This document shows, one piece after another, positions 32,871-41,112 of a stretch of DNA of 64,000 bases. The position numbers and the translations under genes are program-made. A model generated the notes under the pieces. The model worked only from the letters and a program-made list of their open reading frames with translations, did not search any database and was not told the origin of the DNA. The first letter of the stretch is position 1, and every line of letters starts with the position of its first letter. The stretch is from Streptomyces brevispora (GTDB lineage Bacteria > Actinomycetota > Actinomycetes > Streptomycetales > Streptomycetaceae), in assembly GCF_007829885.1 (NCBI RefSeq), contig NZ_VIWW01000002.1, forward strand, positions 711,594 to 775,593, in the 5' to 3' direction.

Positions 32871-34966
32871 GTGGCGGCTTCCTCGTGTGCGTTGTAGAGC
32901 CCGAATCCGGTGGCTGGGGCGGGGCGGCTGTCGTCGTCGGGCAGGTCGTCGAGGTCGTCGATGCTGTCGTCGTCCTGCTGTTCCGGGCTGTCGGCGGGTG
33001 CTTCGGTGTCGTGGTTCCCTTCGCGGGCTGTGGGGAGCGGGACGTGAGCGGTGCGGGCCAGGAGAGCCTGCTCCGTTTTGGTGGCGTGACCGCTGCGGAC
33101 GCGGCGCATGAGCTGGTCGAGGGTGTCGGCGAGGTCGGCTTCGTGCTGCTCGGAGTCGCTGTGGTTGCCGTGCAGGGTGAGGGTTCTGATGTGCTGCCAG
33201 GTGCGTTCGTCGAACGGCCGGTGGACGTGGTCGCGATGGATCCAGCCGATCTCGGTGAGTTCGCCGTCGGGCAGGCGGACCCAGATCTGGCGCACATCGT
33301 GAGGGTTGTAATGGATCTCCCATTTCCCGCCGCGGCCGGCGACGGGGGAGGGCTGGCCGCGGTGCGGTGCGAGGAGGTCCGCGTCATAGGTGCGGTGGTG
33401 GATACGGATGCCGGAGGCGGTGATCGTTTGCCAGCGCACGGGCAGCAGCTCGAGGTAGTCGCGCCTGGTCAACGGGACGGGCACGTACCCGGCGACGGCG
33501 ACGAGCGCGGCCCACATCTGGTTCGGGGTGAGGGCCTTCCTGGGCATCATCGGGTGGCGCAGCCCTTCGTGGGGCCGGTGGTGGTAGTGCACCAGCCACT
33601 CATCAAGCAGGTCCTGCAGCTGGGCGACGCTGTAGCAGGCGTCTTTCTCGGTGTCGGGGCCGCGGCGGGTGACGTCGGAGCCGGTGTAGCCGGGCAGGTG
33701 CTGGCAGAACAGGTGGTTGATGGTGCCGAAGGTGCGCTCGACGATGCCCTTCGCGGTGGGGGCGCGGGGTGGGGCCGGCTGAACGCTGATGCCGAGGTGT
33801 TCGCAGGCGGCGGTGAACGCCCGGGAGACGAAGATTTTGCCCCGGTCGACGACGATCGTCTCGGGCAGGACCACCGGCCGGGCCGCCGCACCGGCCAGGC
33901 GCTCGTCGAGTGTGGCCAGCCGCTGGTGGGGCAGTACGCGGGCATGGTCCATGCGCAGGATGTCCGGCCAGGTCGGGCGGGCGGGGTGTGGCACGGCCAT
34001 CTCCGCGAGCAGCAGGGCCGCGTCGACGGCTTTGGTCGTGCTGGGGCACAGTACGGCGGCGAGGATGGCTCGGGTGGCGACGTCGACGGCGATGGTGAGT
34101 TCGGGGCGGGCGAGGGTGCCGTCGTCGAAGAGGGCCAGGACGTCCAGGCGGGTGGTGTCGATCTGGACCTGCTCGCCGGGACGCAGCGCCATGGCGGGGG
34201 TGAAGGCCCGCCCCTCGAAGCTCGCGGGCACCTGGCGGACCGGACCGCTGGGCAGTTCGCCGGGGCGGGCGAGCGTGGTGACGAGCCGGTAGAGCGTGGC
34301 CTGGGACGGTACGGGCACCGTACCGGGGCCGTGCTGTTCCTGAAGGATCTGGTTGATGAGCGGGAACAGGCCGTTGATGGTGCCCTTGGAGCGCCCGCGC
34401 CGGCGGCGCAGCGCTTCACGGACGGCGGCGACGACCCGTTCGTCGGAACGCCCGGTGGGGCTGGAGGCACGGGTGGTGCGGTGGTCCAGGAGCCCCCACA
34501 GTCCCTGTTTGCGGTAGGCCAGGCGCATGCGCTGCACCGTGGTGCGCGAGACACGGCTGAAGCCGAGCGCGGTCAGCTCTTCGGCTTTGGCCTGTTCCCG
34601 CTCGGCCAGCGTGTGCCGTGCGGGGTCGTACTGCTCCCGCACCGCTCCAGCACTGCCGGGCCCGTCGGCAAGGCCGCATTCGATTTCTCTCACGTGCCGC
34701 TGCCAGGCCATGGCCTTCTCCCGCGCCGCGGCGGGGGCGGTCTCGAACAGCCCCCACTGCGGGGCCGCCTGCGGTACATCGGCCCCGATGACGCTGAAGC
34801 CGGGGTCGGCGAACAGGTACCCGGCGAGCACCGCCTCACCGCCGCCGTCCGGGCCGACGAGATGGATCACCTGCCCGGACAGGGCGACGACCTGCCACTT
34901 CACACCGCGGAACCGGACCTGCGCCCCGACCTTCACCAATGGCCGGGCGTTGTGCCGCGCGGTCAC
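32864..34966 (-). CDS. tnsB: DDE transposase, TnsB/TniA (Mu-like) family
   Basis: 700 residues. Helix-turn-helix regions near 135-165 precede an RNase H-fold core with D270 (QVQIDTTRLD), D374 (IVVDRGKIFV) and E410 (AKGIVERTFG). A Mu-type C-terminal beta-barrel with GKWEIHYNPHD and an acidic tail (DDLDDLPDDD) complete it. It joins transposon 3' ends to target DNA. GTG 34966 overlaps the tnsA-like stop by GTGA. Confidence 0.9.
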   Translation of the reverse strand: MTARHNARPLVKVGAQVRFRGVKWQVVALSGQVIHLVGPDGGGEAVLAGYLFADPGFSVIGADVPQAAPQWGLFETAPAAAREKAMAWQRHVREIECGLADGPGSAGAVREQYDPARHTLAEREQAKAEELTALGFSRVSRTTVQRMRLAYRKQGLWGLLDHRTTRASSPTGRSDERVVAAVREALRRRRGRSKGTINGLFPLINQILQEQHGPGTVPVPSQATLYRLVTTLARPGELPSGPVRQVPASFEGRAFTPAMALRPGEQVQIDTTRLDVLALFDDGTLARPELTIAVDVATRAILAAVLCPSTTKAVDAALLLAEMAVPHPARPTWPDILRMDHARVLPHQRLATLDERLAGAAARPVVLPETIVVDRGKIFVSRAFTAACEHLGISVQPAPPRAPTAKGIVERTFGTINHLFCQHLPGYTGSDVTRRGPDTEKDACYSVAQLQDLLDEWLVHYHHRPHEGLRHPMMPRKALTPNQMWAALVAVAGYVPVPLTRRDYLELLPVRWQTITASGIRIHHRTYDADLLAPHRGQPSPVAGRGGKWEIHYNPHDVRQIWVRLPDGELTEIGWIHRDHVHRPFDERTWQHIRTLTLHGNHSDSEQHEADLADTLDQLMRRVRSGHATKTEQALLARTAHVPLPTAREGNHDTEAPADSPEQQDDDSIDDLDDLPDDDSRPAPATGFGLYNAHEEAATW

Positions 34967-35640
34967 CGGGCCCCTCCCGCCGTGACCGGGCCATTCCAGC
35001 CCGCAGGACCGACCAGGACGCGTTCATGCAGTGGCGCCTCCAGGTCTGCCGTCGCCCGCCCGTGCCACAGGGCGTGGAAGACCGCCGGCAGGACCTCGAT
35101 CGGGTCGCCGGCCGCTTCGACGCCCTCGATCAGCGGCCGCGGCCGCGCGAACGCCTCCACCACCGCGGGCGTCAGGCCGGGGCGGCCCGCGTTGCGGGGG
35201 TGGCGGTAGCCAGCCAGCCACTTCAGATTGGCGGCCAGGACGTCGTCGAGCGGCGCAAGACGCCGGTAGGTCCAGCCGATCTCCTCACACGCCGCGCTCA
35301 CCGCTTCGGCGGCCTTCACCGCGCGGTCGCCGCCGGCCTCCGGGTGGCTGGGGCAGTCGGCCAGCAGACCCGTGCCGTCGCGGTACCGGGCGAACAGCTG
35401 CGGTACCCAGGAACGCACCCGGCCCCGCTCCTCGCGCCACAGCAACCGCACCGGACGCCCCGCGAACCCGGTCACATTGGGGTCGCGGTCCAGGACCATC
35501 AGCTGGGTGCGCATCGCGTTCGACCCGGCCGCCACGTGCTGCCCGGTGGTCGCCGACCACCACAGACCCGGCCCCCAGCGGCGCCCCGGGATCACCGGGA
35601 ACGCCGACACCGGCGGCAACTCCTCGAATCCCACGGTCAT
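34963..35640 (-). CDS. tnsA: TnsA-like protein with apparently lost nuclease residues
   Basis: 225 residues. The layout follows the Streptomyces TnsA-like family: WWSATTGQHV, then LMVLDRDPNVTGFAGRPVRLLW, FARYRDG and LKWLAGYRHPR near the C-terminus. At the positions where family members have the catalytic Glu (LERD), Asp (PDFF) and the lysine-bearing strand (VDV.), this protein has MRTQ, PQLF and ADCP. The fold is kept but 5'-strand cleavage is probably lost, which would favour cointegrate formation. ATG 35640 follows ~185 bp after tniQ. Confidence 0.65.
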   Translation of the reverse strand: MTVGFEELPPVSAFPVIPGRRWGPGLWWSATTGQHVAAGSNAMRTQLMVLDRDPNVTGFAGRPVRLLWREERGRVRSWVPQLFARYRDGTGLLADCPSHPEAGGDRAVKAAEAVSAACEEIGWTYRRLAPLDDVLAANLKWLAGYRHPRNAGRPGLTPAVVEAFARPRPLIEGVEAAGDPIEVLPAVFHALWHGRATADLEAPLHERVLVGPAGWNGPVTAGGAR

Positions 35641-35825
35641 GGCGGCATCCGCCCACCGCTGCGGCCGCTCGCCTCGCCCGGCCCCCGGGCCGGGCGGCCT
35701 CTCCTGTGCTGATCACCCGCGTCAGCCAAGCCGCTCCCGCTGACAGGTGCCGCTGTTTTCAGGGTTTCTGCCACAAACGAGTGCTGTATCAGCTAATAGC
35801 CGATGCGCCCGGTCCCACCTTGCTC

Positions 35826-37223
35826 TCAGCCGTCGTCTTCCTGCCCGCCTGCCGTCAGCATGCTCCTCAGTGTCCCGGGGGACATATCCGCCCACCGGGC
35901 CACCTCCTCCAACGGCACCCCGCCGTTCATTGCCGCCACCGCGGTCCGCTTCCAGGCCGCCTCGACCAGACCGGCACTGTGACCGAGGCCTTGCAGCAGC
36001 TGCCGGGCGACCTCGGCGGTCGGCCCGCTCTGCACGCCGCGCAGCTGCAGCAACTGCTCCTCGGCACTGCCGAGGAGACTGCTGATCCGCATCCGCTGCT
36101 CGGCCGGCACCACCGTCCGCCACATCGTCCCCGAGCCCGGCGCCCTTTTCTCCTTGCCCAGCACCCGCAACTGCCCCGCCATCGTCACCGGCTGATGCTC
36201 CCGGCGCAGCCACCAGGGGTCGTTGTCGTATCCGGGGGGCCCACCGGCCCCCCGGCGCAGCCGGATCACGCTGCCCATCCACGCGATCAGCGGACCGCCA
36301 TGGTCCGCCGCAGCCAGCGGCCCCAGCCACTCCCGGCCCACACGCTCACCGAGCCGACGGCAGAACAACCCATCGACGGGCAGCACTCGCGGCTGCCCGG
36401 CACCGCTGTCCACCCACACCAGCCGGGCCATAGCCGGATCAAGCAACACATCGGCCACGGCCACCACCTCGGGAAAGACCACCGCGTCCCGCCCCACGAT
36501 CCGCCACCACTCCAGATCACCCCCGGCATCACCGCCCGCGGCCTGATGCAACCGCCGCGGCCAGACCTTCTCCCGCTCCCACTGCAGGGCCTGCTCCCAC
36601 CAGCGGGCCACCACCGCCTGCGCCAACGCGAACACCCGCTCCGGCTCGGCCCCCGCCCGCACCGCCCGCCGCGCCACCCCCACCCACCGCCGCTGCGCCG
36701 CGACCACCTCCGGCAGACGCCGCACGTCCAGATACTCGTGAGGCTGGTCGGCATCCGCATCAAGGAGCCACCGCCCGTGCCGGACACACACACGGTCCCA
36801 CCGCGGGGCGTACAGCACCGCCCGCCCAGCCGTCCCCGTACGCCGGGCCGTGCACAGACGACAGCCGAACGCCACCGGCCCGGCAACCGCACCACCGATC
36901 CGCCACACCGCCGCCGGCTCCCCTGCATCCGCGGCCGGCAGCCTGGCATCCTCCCGCCCCCAGGACGGCAATGCCTGCGCCAGCACGTGTTCCTCGAGGC
37001 CGCACAGATCTGCCAGGAGCTGCCGTCCAGCCGCATTCAGCAGCACCTCGACGTCGGCCCGACAGGTCCCGCCCTCGTGCTTGGGCTGGTGGTTGCGCCA
37101 GCGCCAACTGGACCGCAGCGCCTTCGCTTCCAGTCCGTAGCGGCTGGCGATGCGGCAGATCAGCGACGAGGTCGTCTCCCTCGGTAAGGGAGCGGTCCGC
37201 AGTAGGCCAAGGTCATGGGTCAC
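35826..37223 (-). CDS. tniQ: TniQ-family target-selection protein
   Basis: 465 residues. The N-terminus reads APLPRETTSSLICRIASRYG, the typical TniQ start. A zinc site follows (FGCRLCTARR ... VCVRHGRWLLD, the C-x2-C / C-x2-H arrangement), then a long helical region ending in an HTH-like segment (GVPLEEVARWADMSPGTLRSML). TniQ/TnsD proteins recognise the target and recruit the TnsC ring. I used GTG 37223 because similarity starts there; the site lacks a clear Shine-Dalgarno at the usual distance. Confidence 0.8.
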   Translation of the reverse strand: MTHDLGLLRTAPLPRETTSSLICRIASRYGLEAKALRSSWRWRNHQPKHEGGTCRADVEVLLNAAGRQLLADLCGLEEHVLAQALPSWGREDARLPAADAGEPAAVWRIGGAVAGPVAFGCRLCTARRTGTAGRAVLYAPRWDRVCVRHGRWLLDADADQPHEYLDVRRLPEVVAAQRRWVGVARRAVRAGAEPERVFALAQAVVARWWEQALQWEREKVWPRRLHQAAGGDAGGDLEWWRIVGRDAVVFPEVVAVADVLLDPAMARLVWVDSGAGQPRVLPVDGLFCRRLGERVGREWLGPLAAADHGGPLIAWMGSVIRLRRGAGGPPGYDNDPWWLRREHQPVTMAGQLRVLGKEKRAPGSGTMWRTVVPAEQRMRISSLLGSAEEQLLQLRGVQSGPTAEVARQLLQGLGHSAGLVEAAWKRTAVAAMNGGVPLEEVARWADMSPGTLRSMLTAGGQEDDG

Positions 37224-37470
37224 TCCGCCACGGTCTCGTATTCGCAGTCTCGGGCGGGTGCTTTCAGAACGGATGCCCAGCACATTAAGCGGAGCGGTTG
37301 GGAGAGACACCGGGTCGGCCCTAACACCTCGACGCCGCCAGCAGCGGCTGGGGAAGGCGCTGCGCTGCCTCATGGAGGCTGCGTTGTCAGTGGCGCGTGG
37401 TAGACCTGATTTGCAGTGAACTTGTCTGCTTTTACCGGTAGTTGATCAACATCGAGTGAAGAGGTACGAC

Positions 37471-38433
37471 ATGGTGGAGACGGAACTTCCCGGACAGGGG
37501 GTGGTGTTCTGGCCGGTGGGCACGGGGGACTCCACCACGATCGTGGTCGGCGACAACCTGGTCATGCAGGTGGACCTGCGGGACATGAAGGCCGCCGACG
37601 AGGACGATGCGGTGGTCGCCGCCGTCATTGACCGCCTGGAGGAGACCCTCCCGCAGCCCGACGGCACGACGCCCTACCTGGCGGTTTTTGCCCTGACCCA
37701 CGCCGACTCGGACCACTGCTGCGGCTTCGGCGACCTTCTGGAGAGCTCCATCCTGATCGGGGAGATCTGGGCGACACCTCGGCTGTGGCGCGAATTGTCC
37801 GAGGACAAGCCCATGTGCGAGGACGCACAGCGCTTCCAGGACGAGGTCGAGCGACGCGTGGACGCCACCCTCAAGGCTGTCAAGGACGGCAAGGAGCCGG
37901 ACAGCGGGGACAGGGTGCGCATCATCGGCTATGACGAGGACCGCGAACTGCACTCCTACGCCGAACTGCCCGACGAGTACTTCACCTTCCCCGGCGACGT
38001 GATCACCAAGATCGACGGCCAGGACGTCGCGGACCGGTTCGAGGCGTTCGTCCACGCACCGTTCAAGGACCACTGCGCAGGCGACCGCAACGACACGTCC
38101 TTGGCCCTGCAGGTCCAGCTGAAGGCCAGTGACGGCACAGTCGGCCGACTGCTGTTCCTGGGCGACCTCGCCTACCCCATCATCAAGATGATCTTCGAGA
38201 ACAGTGAAGCCGCAGGCAACTCGGACCGGGTGGGATGGGACGTTCTGCTCTCCCCGCACCACTGCTCGAAGAAGGCCATGTACGCCGAGGGCGAGGACGG
38301 CGAGGAGGAGCTCAAGCAGGACCTTCTCGACCTGCTCCAGGCGCATGCCAGTCCGGACGCCCGGGTGATCGCCAGCTCGTTGCCCTTCCGCGAGAAGGAC
38401 GAGAAGGGCAACAACCCGCCGCACCTGCTGTGA
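37471..38433 (+). pseudogene. metallo-beta-lactamase-fold hydrolase, C-terminus missing
   Basis: ATG 37471 follows GAAGAGG. The zinc motif HADSDHCCGFGD near residue 78 matches HxxxDH of ComEC/Rec2-like members, with later metal ligands in FLGDLAYP and SPHHCSKKAM. The frame ends at NNPPHLL after ~320 residues, where homologues I recall continue for over 100 residues, so the natural end is lost. The break coincides with the broken end of the oppositely oriented helicase fragment. Relatives of this hydrolase occur in conflict loci; substrate unknown. Confidence 0.6.
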
Positions 38434-38837
38434 GCCTCGGCGAGCACCGGCAGCGACGCGTACGTGGCGAACACCGTTACTCGCGCCGCCCCACCAGCCC
38501 ACTCCAGCAACCGCCGGGCATCGGTAGTGCAGCGCACCCCGGCCGCGGCCAGCTCCGCATCCGTGTGCAGCGAGCAGACCGCCACCATCGCCCCGGCCCG
38601 ACCCGCCTCCCGCCAGGCGGCAAACGTCTGCACCAGCAGATCCAGCGTCGGCACCAGGACCAGCACCCGGCCCGTGCGTGCCACCCGCAACGCGGTGTGC
38701 GCCCCCATGAAGGTCTTGCCCGTCCCGCACGCCGAAACGATCGTGGCCCGCAACCCCGCGCCGGCTGACGGGACGCTTCCCAGGGCGTGCACCGCCGCGT
38801 CGACCGCCTCCCTCTGATGCGCTCGCAGCCCCGCCAT
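38430..38837 (-). pseudogene. N-terminal fragment of a DEAD/DEAH-type helicase
   Basis: ATG 38837 has a strong GGAGG upstream. MAGLRAHQREAVDAAV is followed by motif I SACGTGKT near residue 37 and motif Ia LVLVPTLDLL. Similarity stops at AEAHSRCGG, just before the expected DEAH box, where the frame enters the metallo-beta-lactamase gene. It was probably co-transcribed with the methyltransferase gene, whose stop lies ~70 bp upstream. A C-terminal fragment of the same family lies at 30636-31613. Confidence 0.7.
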
Positions 38838-38905
38838 TCCATCCTCCGTGTCGGCTTCCGCGCTGGTCCGGGGCAGGTCGGATGTTGCTGGCACCGGTGG
38901 GGGAG

Positions 38906-40993
38906 TCAGGTGGTGTTGAATTCCGCTACCGCCGCCGTGGCTCGTTGGTCTGCTTCTGCTTGCAGGGTCTCCCAGTCGGCGGTTGCCTGTTGTGTTCCTG
39001 TCGCGAGGACTGCGGCGCGTACGGCGGTGCGGACATCGCCGGGACCCACCCGCAGCCCGGCGCCCCGGAGGCCCTGGATCTCCGAAAGCGCCTCCGCGGC
39101 GGCCTGGTCAAGGTCGAGGGCTGCCCCGGGAGGCATGTCCGCGGCGTCCCGGCACACCACGATGACGTCGATGCGGTTGGGCTCCGCCGCTGCGGTCTTG
39201 GAGAGACTGGTCGCCACTTCGGCGATCACGGCGCGGGTGGTGGTGACGGTGAAGCCCGCGTCCGACAGCGACCGCATCAGAGCGCACCAGCCCGTGGTCT
39301 GCGACTGGTGGAAGCTGAACAGGAGGCAGCCGCCGGGTTTGAGGACGCGCCGGCACTCACGCCAGACGAGGGCTGCGGTGGCTTGGAATCCATCAGGGGC
39401 GGCGTTCTGTACTTCCTGGACGGCACGGGTGCTGGGCACGTCCGGGTAGCCCTGGTAGGGGCGCATGGCGCTGAGCCACGCGTGGAAGAAGTCAGCCAGT
39501 TCCGAGTAGTGGACGTTGTCGACGTAGGGGGGGTCGGTGACGATGAGGTCCACGCTGTTGTCGGGCAGATCTGTCTGCGAGGCATCGCCGGTGGTGGTGT
39601 AGGCCGTTGCGGGATCCTGTACGAACTGCTGCCACGTCGTGCTCAGGGGGCGGGCGACGGGCAGCGAGGACTGGTCGACGGAGAGGATCCGGTCGGCCTC
39701 GGCCCTGAAGTCCAGCGGGGTTTTCTTGTACTGGGCCGCTTTGTGCAGCCGGGTGAGCACCCCGGAGAACCCGGCCGATCCCCCCTGGGCGCCCCAGGGG
39801 TCTCCTTCGACGCTGCACCGCTCCGGTCGCAGTACGTGGTTGTGGAAGATCGAGCGGACCGGGCCGGTGCCCTCCCCCTTGTAGGAGCAGAAGAGGTTGT
39901 GGTGTTCGACGGTTCTGCCGAACGATGCGATGAGCGCCTCGCGTTCCGCGGACGCCCCGGGAAGATCGCGCAGCGCCGCGCCGATCAGCCCGAGGCTGTA
40001 TCGCTGGCGCTCGTTGAAGAACCGCTCCCAGGAGTCGTACCCCCAGCGCAGCGCCTGGACCGTGCTGACGCCTTCCTCCAGCGTGCCGAGCGGGCGTACG
40101 AGCTCATCGGGAGATGTGTTGGCGAGGGACTTCGCCGCTTTGTCGTACAGGCAGAGGTCGAAGTCGTCGATTGCCCGGTACTCACGCTTGCCGTCGGCGC
40201 GCAGCACCAGCTTCGCGTACATGCGTCGTTCCGGGACGGCGCCGTTCAGCGCGGCAATGACAGGGGTGCGGTGTCCGAGACGGCACGTCATGAACCGTCC
40301 GCGGGCGGCCCCATGGAACGAGAAGGTCAGGCCGCAGGCTGGGCAGTGCCCCCTCTCGTCCTTGCTCAGGTCGGTGACGCAGATGCCCCGGCAGCCCGGG
40401 CATACGGCCTGTGCGCGGGGGAATCTGCGCGGGTACGCATGGCGGGCGAAGACCCGGGTGGTGAAGAGCTCCACGTCCTCGCCGCACTCTGGGCAGTGCG
40501 CGAGGGCCACCCAGAAGTAGTGCAGGACCGGTTCATCGGAGACGGTGCGGTGCAGTTCCTGGACGGGGCGGGCGCACTTCCTGACGACCTGACCGAAGAG
40601 GTCCGCGAGCACCTCGAGATCCCATGGCTGCAGCGCCTGCCGCTGGGTGAGCGTCGCGACGGGGTTGATGTCGCGGCCGACGGCGGCGGCCCCGAGTTTG
40701 GCCGCCTCGACAAGGGTGGTGCCCGATCCGGCGAAGGGGTCGTAGACGACGAGCCCCCGCAGCCTGTCCGAGGCGTCCGCGATGGAGTCGTCCGGCCCGG
40801 ACACGGCAGCCAACAGTAAGTGGCGTGCGACGCTGCCCAGGCGCCTCGCCCACCACTTGTGAACGTAGGTAGCGGGCCGGTGCAACTCCTTGCGCCATGA
40901 CTCGTGCTCGGCGATCCGGCTCCACTCCACCGGCGCCGGCCCAGCCTCGAGAAGCGAGACCAAAGGGAGGCCCGCTCCTGACTTTTCGTTCAT
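38906..40993 (-). CDS. DNA amino-methyltransferase of the DISARM locus
   Basis: 695 residues. Motif I DPFAGSGTT is at 85-93, catalytic motif IV TDPPYVDNVHYSEL near 486, and an extended middle part with zinc-ribbon cysteines (CPECGED, CPGC, CPACG) probably recognises DNA. The early HKWWARR segment resembles DUF1156-type enzymes. DPPY enzymes methylate exocyclic amino groups of adenine or cytosine. It is read divergently from drmE across a ~120-bp gap. Start ATG 40993. It would mark self DNA for the neighbouring DISARM genes. Confidence 0.82.
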   Translation of the reverse strand: MNEKSGAGLPLVSLLEAGPAPVEWSRIAEHESWRKELHRPATYVHKWWARRLGSVARHLLLAAVSGPDDSIADASDRLRGLVVYDPFAGSGTTLVEAAKLGAAAVGRDINPVATLTQRQALQPWDLEVLADLFGQVVRKCARPVQELHRTVSDEPVLHYFWVALAHCPECGEDVELFTTRVFARHAYPRRFPRAQAVCPGCRGICVTDLSKDERGHCPACGLTFSFHGAARGRFMTCRLGHRTPVIAALNGAVPERRMYAKLVLRADGKREYRAIDDFDLCLYDKAAKSLANTSPDELVRPLGTLEEGVSTVQALRWGYDSWERFFNERQRYSLGLIGAALRDLPGASAEREALIASFGRTVEHHNLFCSYKGEGTGPVRSIFHNHVLRPERCSVEGDPWGAQGGSAGFSGVLTRLHKAAQYKKTPLDFRAEADRILSVDQSSLPVARPLSTTWQQFVQDPATAYTTTGDASQTDLPDNSVDLIVTDPPYVDNVHYSELADFFHAWLSAMRPYQGYPDVPSTRAVQEVQNAAPDGFQATAALVWRECRRVLKPGGCLLFSFHQSQTTGWCALMRSLSDAGFTVTTTRAVIAEVATSLSKTAAAEPNRIDVIVVCRDAADMPPGAALDLDQAAAEALSEIQGLRGAGLRVGPGDVRTAVRAAVLATGTQQATADWETLQAEADQRATAAVAEFNTT

Positions 40994-41112
40994 GTGTACG
41001 CCCCCGGTGGTCCGAACCCGGATCCACCACCCTCGGGTTGGGCAGGAGCAGGTGACGGCCTGTCAATGTGCGTTACTGTAACGGCAGGTAGCGGGGGGAT
41101 ACCAGGTGGGTG

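Larger units (their letters stand above)
31614..37430. mobile_element. Tn7-like transposition module (TnsABC-TniQ), ends not defined
   Basis: Four adjacent minus-strand genes encode TniQ, a TnsA-like protein, a DDE transposase and an AAA+ ATPase. The last three overlap by GTGA or ATGGTGA. The left border is placed where the helicase fragment starts, beside a TGT at ~31613 and a stretch rich in TGTG/TGTTG repeats that may hold transposase-binding sites. The right border is only a guess upstream of the metallo-beta-lactamase gene. No target duplication was found. Confidence 0.6.

Noticed and set aside
31771..33387. Long Pro/Arg-rich minus-strand frame over the tnsC gene
   Set aside because: Composition is that of a shadow frame; the overlapping frame has Walker motifs.
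32834..35209. 791-codon plus-strand frame across tnsB
   Set aside because: Antisense to the DDE transposase; Gly/Val/Arg-rich with no motif.
35031..37187. 718-codon plus-strand frame across tniQ and tnsA
   Set aside because: Pro/Arg/His-rich shadow of the real minus-strand genes.
31614..38430. Whole interval as a transposon with clean ends inside one helicase gene
   Set aside because: The helicase motor core is missing from both fragments and the right junction is between two broken genes without a terminal repeat, so a simple insertion does not explain it.
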